This document shows, piece by piece, positions 40,184 to 48,520 of a stretch of 64,000 bases of DNA; the first letter of the stretch is position 1, and the number at the start of each line of letters is the position of its first letter. Under the pieces are notes generated by a model. The model was not told where the DNA came from. It saw only the letters and a list, made by a program, of their open reading frames with translations, and did no database searches. The DNA is from Streptomyces sp. PTY087I2 (GTDB lineage Bacteria; Actinomycetota; Actinomycetes; Streptomycetales; Streptomycetaceae): contig NZ_LZRD01000012.1 in assembly GCF_001687325.1 (NCBI RefSeq), forward strand, positions 36,134 to 100,133, read 5' to 3'. The translations under genes and the position numbers were made by a program.

Positions 40184-41032
40184 CTATTCGGCCGCGAAAG
40201 CGTCCGCGTGGTCGGCCGCCCAGGTGCGGTACGACCTGGCCCGGCGTCCCGTCAATTCCTGGACCGTGGGCACCACCGCCGCCTTCGCGCCCGCCCGCTG
40301 TCGCTCCGCGCTCTCCAGGAAGGCTTCCGCGACGGGCCGCGGGTATTTCGCCAGCAGGGCCGTGCGTGCGGCGTCCGGGCCCAGTTCCTCGAAGCGCAGC
40401 GGCCGCCCCAACACCCGAGAGAGCTCGGCCGTCTGTTCCCGCGCGGTGATCGCCTCCGGGCCCGAGACGGCGTACGCCCTGCCCTCGTGGCCCGTACCGG
40501 TGAGGACGGCGACGGCCACCGCGGCGACGTCGCGGGGGTCGACGCACGCGACCGGGGCGTCGCCGTACAGGGCGCGCACCACTCCCGCCGAGCGGATGCC
40601 GGGCGCCCAGGACAGGGTGTTGGACATGAACGTCCGGGGGCGGACGAACGTCCACGCGACCCCCGACTCCCTGATCGCCTCTTCGTTCTGCCGCTGGCGC
40701 CGGGTGATGAAGTCGTCGGCGCCCGGCTCCTCCACCGCCATCATGGACAGCTTGACCAGGTGGCGGACGCCCGCCGCGGCGGCTGCCCCGGCGACCCGCT
40801 CGTCGTCGGGCTCCGTGGGGCTGTTCGTCACCAGGAACACCGAGTCGACGCCCCGCAGGGCCCGGTCGAGGGCGGGGCGGTCCCCGTACTCCCCCTCGAC
40901 GACCTCGACCCCGTCTCCGCGTACCGTCAGCCGCTCGGGGCGGCGGGCGAGGATCCGTACGGGGCCGGCGGCCGCCAGCAGTCCGGCGACCTCGCGGCCC
41001 ACCGCCCCGGTCGCACCCGTCACGAGAATCAC
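40184..41032 (-). CDS. NmrA-like NAD(P)-binding reductase next to AfsA homologue
   Basis: GTG at 41032 gives 282 residues. The glycine-rich loop is MILVTGATGAVGREVAGLLA; other features are GVDSVFLVTNSP, VRHLVKLSMMAVEEPG and FVRPRTFMSNTL. This is the NmrA/TMR atypical short-chain dehydrogenase group, lacking the Tyr-xxx-Lys pair of classical SDRs. It begins 14 bases after the AfsA-like gene on the same strand. In gamma-butyrolactone loci a reductase near afsA (BprA, butenolide phosphate reductase) completes the pathway, so this is a candidate, but similarity to BprA was not tested. Confidence 0.87.
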   Translation of the reverse strand: MILVTGATGAVGREVAGLLAAAGPVRILARRPERLTVRGDGVEVVEGEYGDRPALDRALRGVDSVFLVTNSPTEPDDERVAGAAAAAGVRHLVKLSMMAVEEPGADDFITRRQRQNEEAIRESGVAWTFVRPRTFMSNTLSWAPGIRSAGVVRALYGDAPVACVDPRDVAAVAVAVLTGTGHEGRAYAVSGPEAITAREQTAELSRVLGRPLRFEELGPDAARTALLAKYPRPVAEAFLESAERQRAGAKAAVVPTVQELTGRRARSYRTWAADHADAFAAE

Positions 41033-41046
41033 CGGCGCAGAACCTC

Positions 41047-41991
41047 TCAGCCGTCGGCCCGCGGGCCGGACAGAAGTGTGGAGAAGACCGGTTCGTCGTC
41101 CTGATGGCCTGTCACCCGGACCGTCACCGTGTCATCGGCCTCTTCCGGCAGGACCTCCGCGCCGATCCAGCACGGGCTGCCGAACTCGGCGTACCGGTGG
41201 AACCGGGTGCTCGCCTCCACGGGAACGATGCCGCCGCGCCCTGCCGCGAGGCAGGCCGCCTGACGGGCCGCCTCCAGCAGCAGCATGCCCGGGACATGGT
41301 CGTTGGGGCGCTGGAACAGCGTCGGGTGCCGGGTGTCCACGCGCAGCTCCCAGACGCCTTCGCGGCCGGTGTCCGACAGCACCACGTCCTCGGTCCTGCT
41401 CCGGCCCGCGCGGGCGGCGGCGACCGGCGCCGCCTCCGGTATCGATATCCCCTCGGCGGGGGCGTCGGCGCGCATCCGCCGGTACACCTTGGGGCTGGTG
41501 AAGCGGGTCGCGCCCATCCCCGTGGCCGCCAGCGCCCCGTCCCGGTGCACCGCCCAGCCCACGCGCCCCTGCACGGGCAGTCCGCTCCGCCACTTCAGGT
41601 CGGAGCAGAACACCTCCACGTCTATCTCGGTGGGGACTCCGCCGACGCCCAAGTGGTCCTGGTGGCAGACGTAGTCCAGGTCCGCCATCAGGAAGTGGTA
41701 GCCGAGCGGGACACCGTACCCGGCGTGGAAGGCGAGCATGGCCGCCTGTCGCATCGCTTCGGCCACCAGCAGCGGGTCGTGCCGGTCGCCGCCGACCGGG
41801 GCGAAGAACGGGTGATCGTGCGGCAGGACCGCCGCCACCGAGAACCGATCGTGCGCCAGACGCACCCAGTTACGGGGGAACGCGTCCTCCGGCCTGGTCC
41901 GGTGCACCATGTCGATCCCCACGGGATGCACCATGTCGGCCTCCGAATCCATTGCCGGCACCGATTCGATCAGGGCTGCTGCTTCGGGCAT
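41047..41991 (-). CDS. AfsA/ScbA-type gamma-butyrolactone biosynthesis protein
   Basis: ATG at 41991 after GGGGGGAG gives 314 residues. It has the two AfsA hotdog repeats: the first from about 25 (VHRTRPEDAFPRNWVRLA, MRQAAMLAFHAGYGVPLGYH) and the second from about 200 (VDTRHPTLFQRPNDHVPGM, LLEAARQAACLAAGRGG). AfsA couples a beta-ketoacyl-ACP to dihydroxyacetone phosphate, the first committed step of A-factor-like signals. It is divergent from the ScbR-like receptor (42152) as scbA is from scbR; the shared region carries an ARE. Confidence 0.94.
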   Translation of the reverse strand: MPEAAALIESVPAMDSEADMVHPVGIDMVHRTRPEDAFPRNWVRLAHDRFSVAAVLPHDHPFFAPVGGDRHDPLLVAEAMRQAAMLAFHAGYGVPLGYHFLMADLDYVCHQDHLGVGGVPTEIDVEVFCSDLKWRSGLPVQGRVGWAVHRDGALAATGMGATRFTSPKVYRRMRADAPAEGISIPEAAPVAAARAGRSRTEDVVLSDTGREGVWELRVDTRHPTLFQRPNDHVPGMLLLEAARQAACLAAGRGGIVPVEASTRFHRYAEFGSPCWIGAEVLPEEADDTVTVRVTGHQDDEPVFSTLLSGPRADG

Positions 41992-42049
41992 AACTCCCCC
42001 CAGGGGTCATGTGATGGCGAGCCGTTCCTGCGATGCACGTGCGCTGATA

Positions 42050-42072
42050 AGATACAGACTCAGCGGTTTTTT
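42050..42072. promoter_or_regulatory. Candidate ARE in the afsA-scbR divergent region
   Basis: AGATACAGACTCAGCGG followed by a run of eight T (42065-42072 and on) resembles published ARE sequences with an A-AC..CGGTTT core. It lies between the AfsA homologue (start 41991) and the receptor (start 42152), as in S. coelicolor scbA-scbR. Confidence 0.65.
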
Positions 42073-42151
42073 TTCTATCCCCGGCAGGGTCGCCCCTCCC
42101 CACACCGTCCCGGCCGTTTCCCGGGCCATCCGGCCCAGCGAAGGAGACAGG

Positions 42152-42790
42152 ATGGCCAAGCAGGACCGGGCGATCCGCACCCGCCAGGCAATCCTGATGG
42201 CAGCGGCGCAGGCTTTCGAGAAATATGGTTATCAAGCCGCGACGATCACCGAAATACTCAAAAGCGCCGACGTCACGAAAGGCGCTCTCTACTTTCATTT
42301 TCCGTCCAAGGAAGATCTCGCGCTCGGTGTTCTCGATGCCCAGGAGCCGCCGCAGACCGTTCCGGAGCAGCCTCTCAAGCTCCAGGAACTCATCGATCTG
42401 GGGATGCTGTTCAGCCATCGCCTCCAGACCAGTCTCCTCGCCCGGGCGGGCGTGCGCCTCTCCATGGACCAGCAGGCCCAGGGACTCGACCGCAGCGGCC
42501 CTTTCCTCCGCTGGCAGGAAGCCACCCATCACCTCCTCGCACAGGCCAAACACAACGGTGAGCTGCTCCCCCACGTCAACCCCACCGAGACGGCGGACCT
42601 GTACGTGGCCGCTTTCACGGGCACCCAGGCCGTATCCCAGACTCTCACCAACTACCAGGACTTGCAGCGCCGCCACATCACGTTGCAGCGGCACATCCTC
42701 CCCAGCATCGCCGCGCCCTCGATCCTGACCGCCCTCGATCTGACCCCCGCGCGCGCCGAACACCTCGCCCGTCTCGACCCCGAGGACTGA
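42152..42790 (+). CDS. Gamma-butyrolactone receptor (ScbR/ArpA-type TetR regulator)
   Basis: ATG at 42152 after AAGGAG gives 212 residues, the normal ScbR length. The helix-turn-helix is strongly conserved: IRTRQAILMAAAQAFEKYGY, ATITEILKSADVTKGALYFH, FPSKEDLALGVLDAQ. The ligand domain contains SLLARAGVRLSMDQQ and GPFLRWQEATHHLLAQAK, with tryptophan residues as in CprB/ScbR. It represses its own and the synthase promoter until the butyrolactone binds. Divergent AfsA-like gene at 41047 completes the quorum-sensing pair. Confidence 0.95.
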   Translation: MAKQDRAIRTRQAILMAAAQAFEKYGYQAATITEILKSADVTKGALYFHFPSKEDLALGVLDAQEPPQTVPEQPLKLQELIDLGMLFSHRLQTSLLARAGVRLSMDQQAQGLDRSGPFLRWQEATHHLLAQAKHNGELLPHVNPTETADLYVAAFTGTQAVSQTLTNYQDLQRRHITLQRHILPSIAAPSILTALDLTPARAEHLARLDPED

Positions 42791-42811
42791 CAGCGGCCGG
42801 GGTCAGACCCC

Positions 42812-43777
42812 CTACTGCCGCCCGGCCGTGAGGGTCGCGCCGCGGAACGTCCGCCGGTAGGCCAGTGGAGTGACGCCGATGGCGGCGTGCAGGTGCTGGC
42901 GCAGCGATGTACCGGTGGCGAAGCCGACCCGGCCGGCGATCTCGTCCACCGCCAGGTCCGTGGACTCCAGGAGATGCCGGGCCCGGTCGACCCGCTGCTG
43001 GACGATCCACCGGCCCGGGCTCATGCCGACCTCCTCGTTGAAGCGTCGGACGAAGGTGCGCAGACTCATCCGCGCGTGGTCGGCGAGGCTTGCCAGGCTC
43101 AGCGGTTCATGGAGGTTCCGCAGCGCCCAGTCGCGGGTCGCGGCGGTGCCGTTCACCGCCGGGGCGGGCACGGGCTGCTCGATGTACTGGGCCTGTCCCC
43201 CGTCGCGCCAGGGCGGTACGACGCAGAGCCGGGCGACCCGGTTGGCGATCTCGCTGCCGTGGTCCGCGCGGACGAGATGCAGGCAGACGTCGACGCCGGA
43301 GGCCGCGCCGGCCGAGGTCAGGACGTCCCCGTCGTCGACGAAGAGGACATCCGGGTCCAGCCGCACCTGGGGGTACCAGGACCGGAAGAGCTCCGCGAGC
43401 GCCCAGTGGGTGGTGGCCCGCCTGCCCTCCAGCAGTCCGGCGGAGGCGAGGAGGAAGGCGCCGGTGCAGATGGACACGAGGCGGGTGCCGGGGCGTACGG
43501 CCGCGAGCGCAGCGAGGGCCGCTGCGGGCGCCTCCCGGGCGAGGAGGGAGGTGTCGAAGGGCGGGATGACGACGGTGTCCGCCGTCTCCAGCGCCTCGGG
43601 GCCGTGCTCGACGGTGATCGAGAAGTCGGCGTTGGTGCGTACCGGCCGGCCGTCGACCGTGCAGGTCACGACGGAGTAGCGGCCGTCGGCCGCGCCGAGG
43701 ACCCGGTTCGGAATGCCGAGCTCGAACGGATAGACCCCGTCCAGGGCGAGTACGGCGACGCGGTGCGCGTTTTCCAT
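42812..43777 (-). CDS. GlxA-family AraC-type regulator
   Basis: ATG at 43777 gives 321 residues. DJ-1/PfpI domain at about 5-170 (VAVLALDGVYPFELGIPNRV, VSICTGAFLLASAGLLEGR), AraC helix-turn-helix pair at about 215-315 (ARMSLRTFVRRFNEEVGMSP, RVGFATGTSLRQHLHAAIG). It is highly similar to the regulator at 500. It is convergent with the ScbR-like gene (21 bases apart) and divergent from the quinone oxidoreductase at 43847; the palindrome ATGGCAatcaTGCCAT is in the 69-base region between them. Confidence 0.93.
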   Translation of the reverse strand: MENAHRVAVLALDGVYPFELGIPNRVLGAADGRYSVVTCTVDGRPVRTNADFSITVEHGPEALETADTVVIPPFDTSLLAREAPAAALAALAAVRPGTRLVSICTGAFLLASAGLLEGRRATTHWALAELFRSWYPQVRLDPDVLFVDDGDVLTSAGAASGVDVCLHLVRADHGSEIANRVARLCVVPPWRDGGQAQYIEQPVPAPAVNGTAATRDWALRNLHEPLSLASLADHARMSLRTFVRRFNEEVGMSPGRWIVQQRVDRARHLLESTDLAVDEIAGRVGFATGTSLRQHLHAAIGVTPLAYRRTFRGATLTAGRQ

Positions 43778-43796
43778 GGCACGATCCTGTCGAAAG

Positions 43797-43812
43797 ATGG
43801 CAATCATGCCAT
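43797..43812. promoter_or_regulatory. Palindromic operator between GlxA regulator and oxidoreductase
   Basis: ATGGCAATCATGCCAT: perfect six-base arms around ATCA, placed 20 bases from the regulator start and 35 from the oxidoreductase start. A related ATGGCA half-site precedes the paralogous regulator at 500. Confidence 0.6.
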
Positions 43813-43846
43813 GGTACGCCGGACGGTCAGCCGTGAGGCTGGACGC

Positions 43847-44797
43847 ATGACGAAGAACGAGAGCATGCGCGCCATCAGTCAGAGCGTCTACGGAGGACCC
43901 GAGGTACTGGAGGAGATCCGGCTTCCCCGGCCCGTGGCGGGACCGAGTCAGATCGTGGTCGCCGTCCGGGCGGCCGGGGTGAACCCCACGGACTGGAAGC
44001 ACCGGGGCGGGCCGATGCTGCTGGACCGGCTGCCGCAGGTCCTGGGCTGGGACGTGTCCGGGGTCGTGGAGTCGGTGGGCTTCGGGGTGACCCTCTTCAA
44101 GCCGGGCGACGAGGTGTTCGGCATGCTGCCCTATCCGTACGGTGTCGGCTCCCACGCCGAGTTCACGGTAGGCCCGGCCCGCGCCTTCGCCCACAAGCCC
44201 GAGGGCATCGACCACGTCCAGGCGGCCGCCCTCCCGCTCGCCGCGCTCACGGCCCGTCAGGCGCTCGTCGACACGGCGGACGTGCGCCCCGGGCAGCGGG
44301 TCCTGATCCACGCGGCCGCGGGCGGGGTCGGCCACCTCGCCGTGCAGATCGCCAAGTCGCTGGGTGCGTACGTCATCGGCACCGCGAGCGCCGCCAAGCA
44401 CGACTTCGTGCGCGAGCTCGGGGCGGACGAGGTCATCGACTACCGCACCGTGGACTTCGGGGACGCGGTGAGCGATGCCGACGTGGTGATCGAGCCCATG
44501 GCGGGCGCGACGCGGGCGCGTTCGCTCGATGTGCTGCGCCCGGGAGGCATTCTTGTGTCGCTGAGGCCGGGCGGTGACGCGGCGGAGGCGGCGAAGGCCG
44601 CCGCGCGGGAGATCCGGGTGGAGAACCTGCTGGTCGAGGCCGATCACGCCGGTATGACGGCCATCGCCGACCTGGTCCGGGCCGGTGAGCTGCGCGCGCA
44701 CATCGAGGCGGCCTTCCCGCTGGCCGAGGCGGCGAAGGCGCACGCGATGGGCGAGACGGGCCGCACCACGGGCAAGCTCGTCCTCGTGGTGTCGTAG
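43847..44797 (+). CDS. NADP-dependent quinone oxidoreductase-like protein
   Basis: ATG at 43847 gives 316 residues (a start at MRAISQ six codons on is possible). A zinc-free medium-chain reductase: GroES-like N-terminus (VYGGPEVLEEIRLPRPV, AAGVNPTDWKHRGGP) and Rossmann domain IHAAAGGVGHLAVQIAKSLG (about 155-174), then FVRELGADEVIDYRTVDFG. No zinc ligands are seen. Such proteins reduce quinones or enones with NADPH. Controlled probably by the divergent GlxA-like regulator. Confidence 0.92.
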   Translation: MTKNESMRAISQSVYGGPEVLEEIRLPRPVAGPSQIVVAVRAAGVNPTDWKHRGGPMLLDRLPQVLGWDVSGVVESVGFGVTLFKPGDEVFGMLPYPYGVGSHAEFTVGPARAFAHKPEGIDHVQAAALPLAALTARQALVDTADVRPGQRVLIHAAAGGVGHLAVQIAKSLGAYVIGTASAAKHDFVRELGADEVIDYRTVDFGDAVSDADVVIEPMAGATRARSLDVLRPGGILVSLRPGGDAAEAAKAAAREIRVENLLVEADHAGMTAIADLVRAGELRAHIEAAFPLAEAAKAHAMGETGRTTGKLVLVVS

Positions 44798-44823
44798 GCC
44801 GCCGGGGCGCCCGGCCGCCTCTC

Positions 44824-44876
44824 GCGCGTACGGAACGGGCGCCACGGCCCCCTGCCGCGCGTACGGAACGGGCGCC
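44824..44876 (+). repeat. Two copies of a 20-base direct repeat
   Basis: GCGCGTACGGAACGGGCGCC at 44824-44843 and exactly again at 44857-44876, a 33-base period, between the convergent oxidoreductase and LysE genes. Confidence 0.8.
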
Positions 44877-44882
44877 GGGCGT

Positions 44883-45494
44883 TCAGGCGCCCAGCGCCAG
44901 TTTCGTACCGAGGCCGATCATCATCACGGCGACCAGGCCGTCCAGCACCCGCCACGCGGAGGGCCGCGCGAGGACTCCGCTCAGCAGCCGGGCGCCGAAG
45001 CCGAGCGCCACGAACCAGCACAGGCTGGCGAGGATCGCGCCGAGCCCGAAGGTCCAGCGCAGGGGCCCCCGGTCGGCGGCGACGGACCCGAGCAGGAACA
45101 CGGTGTCGAGGTACACATGCGGGTTGAGCCAGGTCATCGCCAGGCAGGTCAGCACGACGCCCCGGCGCGACGCGGCCGGGGCGTCCCCCGCGTGCAGGGC
45201 GGACGGGCGCAGCACGCGGCGGGCGGCGAGCAGCCCGTAGCCGATCAGGAACAGGCCGCCGAGCAGGCCCACGACGGTCAGCGCCGAGGGCCAGGCGACG
45301 ACGACCGCGCCGACCCCGGCGACGCCCAGCGTGATGAGCACCGCGTCGGACAGGGCGCAGATGCCGACGACGGCGAGCACGCCGTCCCGTCGGATGCCCT
45401 GGCGCAGCACCAGGGCGTTCTGGGCGCCGATGGCGACGATGAGGGAGAGGCCGGTGCCGAATCCGGCGGCCGCGGTGGTCAGGGCGTTCGTCAT
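44883..45494 (-). CDS. LysE/ArgO-family amino-acid exporter
   Basis: A 203-residue membrane protein with about six transmembrane segments and the LysE signatures GLSLIVAIGAQNALVLRQGI (about 14-33) and CLAMTWLNPHVYLDTVFLLG (about 115-134). LysE-type permeases export basic amino acids such as lysine or arginine. Divergent from the LysR-type regulator at 45562, matching the lysE-lysG arrangement of actinobacteria. Confidence 0.93.
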   Translation of the reverse strand: MTNALTTAAAGFGTGLSLIVAIGAQNALVLRQGIRRDGVLAVVGICALSDAVLITLGVAGVGAVVVAWPSALTVVGLLGGLFLIGYGLLAARRVLRPSALHAGDAPAASRRGVVLTCLAMTWLNPHVYLDTVFLLGSVAADRGPLRWTFGLGAILASLCWFVALGFGARLLSGVLARPSAWRVLDGLVAVMMIGLGTKLALGA

Positions 45495-45561
45495 GCGGCC
45501 GACGCTACGGAGCGCGGCGAGACGGTGTCCAGCTAAAGATTCTTACGTATCATTAGCACTC

Positions 45562-46503
45562 ATGATGTCCGAGCTTCCTCTCGATCAGGTGCGCACACTG
45601 CTGGCCGTGGTCGACGAAGGCACGTTCGACGCGGCGGCGCAGGTGCTGCGGCTGACGCCGTCGGCGGTCAGCCAGCGGGTCAAGGCACTGGAGCAGCGCA
45701 CGGGCCGGGTGCTGCTGATGCGTACGAAGCCGGTGCGGCCCACCGAGTCCGGTGAGGTGGTGGTGCGCTTCGCCCGCCAGCTGGCCCGGCTGGAGCGCGA
45801 CGCGCGGACGGCGCTCGGGATGTCGGGGCCCGGCGAGCCGACGCCCGTGTCGATCGCGGTGAACTCCGATTCCCTGGCGACCTGGTTCCTGCCCGCCCTG
45901 CGGCGCGTACCGCAGGAGCTGGACCTCGCCTACGAACTGCGCAGGGAGGACCAGGACCATACGGCCGCCCTGCTGCGGGAGGGGCTGGTGATGGCCGCGG
46001 TGACCTCGTCGCCGGAGGCGGTGACGGGGTGTTCGGTGCGCAGTCTCGGCCGGATGCGGTATCTGCCGGTGGCCAGTCCCGCTTTCGCCGACCGGTGGCT
46101 GGAGAGGCGGGCGGGCACCGCCTTGCGCGAGGTGATCGGCGACGCCCCGGTGATCAGCTTCGACCGGCGCGACGATCTACAGGACGCCTTCGTGCGCCGC
46201 CTCGGCCCCGGGCCGGAGGTGAGCGCCCGGCGTCATCTGGTGCCCTCGTCGGAGGGGTTCGCGAGCGCCGTGGCGGCGGGCATGGGCTGGGGCATGGTGC
46301 CCGACGTCCAGGCGGAGCCGCTGCTGCGCGACGGCCGGCTGGTGCTGCTCACCCCGGACCACACCGTGGACGTACCCCTGCACTGGCAGCAGTGGAAGCT
46401 GGACTCGCCGGCCCTGGCGACCGTGGCCGAGGCGGTGGCGGCGGAGGCCGCGGAGACGCTCGCGGGCGGACGGCCGATTGCCCCTCGATCCGTTCGAGGT
46501 TAG
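45562..46503 (+). CDS. LysR-type regulator, LysG/ArgP family
   Basis: ATG at 45562 gives 313 residues. Winged helix at about 5-63 (LDQVRTLLAVVDEGTFDAAA, LRLTPSAVSQRVKALEQRTG) and a substrate-binding domain of the ArgP/LysG type (VSIAVNSDSLATWFLPALRR, GMGWGMVPDVQAEPLLRDG). LysG activates lysE in response to basic amino acids. It is divergent from LysE with 67 bases between starts. Its last codons overlap the iron box that precedes the methyltransferase, so the downstream operon starts inside its 3' end. Confidence 0.93.
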   Translation: MMSELPLDQVRTLLAVVDEGTFDAAAQVLRLTPSAVSQRVKALEQRTGRVLLMRTKPVRPTESGEVVVRFARQLARLERDARTALGMSGPGEPTPVSIAVNSDSLATWFLPALRRVPQELDLAYELRREDQDHTAALLREGLVMAAVTSSPEAVTGCSVRSLGRMRYLPVASPAFADRWLERRAGTALREVIGDAPVISFDRRDDLQDAFVRRLGPGPEVSARRHLVPSSEGFASAVAAGMGWGMVPDVQAEPLLRDGRLVLLTPDHTVDVPLHWQQWKLDSPALATVAEAVAAEAAETLAGGRPIAPRSVRG

Positions 46504-46513
46504 GTTTACCTAA
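46495..46513 (+). promoter_or_regulatory. Iron box before methyltransferase/GH114 operon
   Basis: CGAGGTTAGGTTTACCTAA matches the iron-box consensus at all but two defined positions; it contains TTAGGT-TT-ACCTAA. It is 22 bases before the methyltransferase start and overlaps the end of the LysR gene. Control by DmdR1/IdeR is a strong inference. Confidence 0.75.
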
Positions 46514-46534
46514 CTCAAGAGGGAGGTGCGGAAC

Positions 46535-47605
46535 ATGACGGATGGTCAGGACCGGGAGCCCCGCAACAACGAGGACGCGGCGGTGGACTGGCAGGCGCGC
46601 GGGGCGTTGTCCCGGCTCGTGCTCGGCCAGATGGCCACCCAGGCGCTGGGCACGGCGGTGCGGTTCGGCGTCTTCGACCGGATCGGTCCGGGCGAGCTGA
46701 GCGCCGACGCGCTCGCCGGATCCCTCGGCACCCATCCGCAGGCGACCCTGCGTCTCCTGCGCGCCCTGGCCGGACTCCAGCTGCTGTCCGAGACGGAGCC
46801 GGGCCTCTTCCGGACCACCGCGGCGGGCGACTTCCTGCGCACGGACACGGCCGGCTCGATGGCCGCGATGGCCCGGATGTTCACCGATCCGGTCATGCTG
46901 CGGGGCTGGGACCTGCTCGACGAGAGCGTGACGACGGGCGGAACGACGTTCGACACGGTGTTCGGGACGGACTTCTTCAGCCATCTCAAGGAGCACCCCG
47001 AGCTGTCGGCCGCGTTCAACGAGGCGATGAGCCAGGGCACCCGGCTGACCGCCGCCACCGTGCCGCACCACTACGACTTCGGGCGCTTCGGCACCCTGGT
47101 GGACATCGGCGGCGGCGACGGCACCCTACTGGCCTCGGTCCTGCGGGAGCACCCGAAGCTCCAGGGCATTCTGTTCGACACGGCCGAGGGGCTGGCGCAG
47201 GCGCCGCGGCGGCTGGCCGCGGAGGGCCTGACCGGGCGCGTCGCCCTGGAGACCGGCGATTTCTTCGCCTCGGCCCCGGCCGGCGGCGACCTCTATCTAC
47301 TGAAGAGCATCATCCATGACTGGGACGACGAGAGGTGCGCGGCGATCCTGCGGCGCATCCGGGACGTCATCCCCGCCCACGGCTCCCTGCTGATCGTCGA
47401 ACCGGTGCTGCCCGCGACCGTGCCGGCCGATCCGCCGGGCGGCGTCTACCTCAGCGACCTGAACATGCTGGTCAATGTCGGCGGCCGGGAACGGACCGTG
47501 GACGATTTCGCCTCTCTGTGTACGGCGGGCGGTTTCGTCCTGCGCGGTGTGACGCCGCTGCCCGCGCCCAACATCTTCCAGATCATCGAGGCCACGCCGG
47601 CCTGA
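46535..47605 (+). CDS. SAM-dependent O-methyltransferase (acetylserotonin-type)
   Basis: ATG at 46535, eight bases after GGGAGG, gives 356 residues; a GTG at 46526 lies within the ribosome binding site. N-terminal winged dimerisation domain (about 15-105; LVLGQMATQALGTAVRFGVF, LGTHPQATLRLLRALAGLQL) and a C-terminal methyltransferase_2 domain with motif I LVDIGGGDGTLLASVLREHP (about 188-207) and the catalytic histidine in LKSIIHDWDDERC (about 259-271). Such enzymes methylate hydroxyls of secondary metabolites. The iron box suggests expression in iron starvation. The GH114 gene follows 42 bases later. Confidence 0.92.
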   Translation: MTDGQDREPRNNEDAAVDWQARGALSRLVLGQMATQALGTAVRFGVFDRIGPGELSADALAGSLGTHPQATLRLLRALAGLQLLSETEPGLFRTTAAGDFLRTDTAGSMAAMARMFTDPVMLRGWDLLDESVTTGGTTFDTVFGTDFFSHLKEHPELSAAFNEAMSQGTRLTAATVPHHYDFGRFGTLVDIGGGDGTLLASVLREHPKLQGILFDTAEGLAQAPRRLAAEGLTGRVALETGDFFASAPAGGDLYLLKSIIHDWDDERCAAILRRIRDVIPAHGSLLIVEPVLPATVPADPPGGVYLSDLNMLVNVGGRERTVDDFASLCTAGGFVLRGVTPLPAPNIFQIIEATPA

Positions 47606-47647
47606 CGGGCCACCGCCGAGGTCCGAAGCCCCCGCACAGGAGTACAT

Positions 47648-48508
47648 ATGCCCCAGCCCGCCGCCCGTCCTCCGCTCCGCCGCAAACGCGCCCTCGCGGC
47701 CCTGGCCGGCGGGATCGTGGTCGCGGCGGGTGCGGGGCTGCTCCTGTCCCACGCCTCCGCCACGGACTCCCCGGACAAGGCCGCGCCGAAGGTCGTGCCG
47801 CCCACGGCGAACGCGGCCTTCGACTACCAGATCGGCGGCGCGTACACCCCGCCCGCCGGGGTGGAGGCCGTCTCCCGGGACCGGGGCGCCCGGCCCGTCG
47901 AAGGCCTTTACAACGTCTGTTACGTCAACGCCTTCCAGGCCCAGCCCGACGCCCTCGGCTGGTGGGAGAAGAACGACCCGGATCTGCTGCTGCGTGACGC
48001 CGACGGCGATCCGGTCAACGACGAGGCCTGGGGCGAGGCGCTGCTCGACACCTCGACCGCGGCCAAGCGCACCCGGCTGGCGAAGATCGTCGGTGAGTGG
48101 ATCGACGGCTGCGCGGACTCCGGTTTCCAGGCGGTGGAGCCGGACAACCTCGATTCCTACGAGCGTTCCGACGGGCTGCTGACCCGGGCGCAGAACGCGG
48201 CGTTCGCGAAGCTCCTGGCCGACCGCGCGCACGCGGCGGGCCTGGCGATCGGCCAGAAGAACACGACGGACCTGCTGGGACAGCGCAAGGAGATCGGGTT
48301 CGACTTCGCCGTGGCCGAGGAGTGCGGCCGCTACGACGAGTGCGCCGACTACGCCTCCGCGTACGACGACAGGGTCTTCGTCGTCGAGTACACCGCGGGC
48401 GACTTCAAAGAGGCGTGTTCGTCCGTGGGAGCGAAGGTCTCCGTGGTGCGGCGGGATCTCGACGTCGTCCCGGCGGGGCGGCCCGGTTACGTGTTCCGCG
48501 CCTGCTGA
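47648..48508 (+). CDS. Secreted GH114 endo-alpha-1,4-polygalactosaminidase-like protein
   Basis: ATG at 47648 gives 286 residues with an N-terminal signal peptide or anchor (RKRALAALAGGIVVAAGAGL, about 12-31, followed by SHASATD). The domain begins FDYQIGGAYTPPAGVEAVSR (about 58-77), has EPDNLDSYERSDG (about 163-175, candidate catalytic acidic residues) and FAVAEECGRYDEC (about 219-231). GH114 enzymes cut alpha-1,4-galactosamine polymers such as galactosaminogalactan or Pel-like exopolysaccharide. Under the iron box at 46495 it would be secreted in low iron, an unusual regulation for a glycosidase. Confidence 0.9.
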   Translation: MPQPAARPPLRRKRALAALAGGIVVAAGAGLLLSHASATDSPDKAAPKVVPPTANAAFDYQIGGAYTPPAGVEAVSRDRGARPVEGLYNVCYVNAFQAQPDALGWWEKNDPDLLLRDADGDPVNDEAWGEALLDTSTAAKRTRLAKIVGEWIDGCADSGFQAVEPDNLDSYERSDGLLTRAQNAAFAKLLADRAHAAGLAIGQKNTTDLLGQRKEIGFDFAVAEECGRYDECADYASAYDDRVFVVEYTAGDFKEACSSVGAKVSVVRRDLDVVPAGRPGYVFRAC

Positions 48509-48520
48509 GCCTGCGTGCGG

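Noticed and set aside
46526..46534. GTG 46526 as methyltransferase start
   Set aside because: It lies inside the GGGAGG ribosome binding site that serves ATG 46535.
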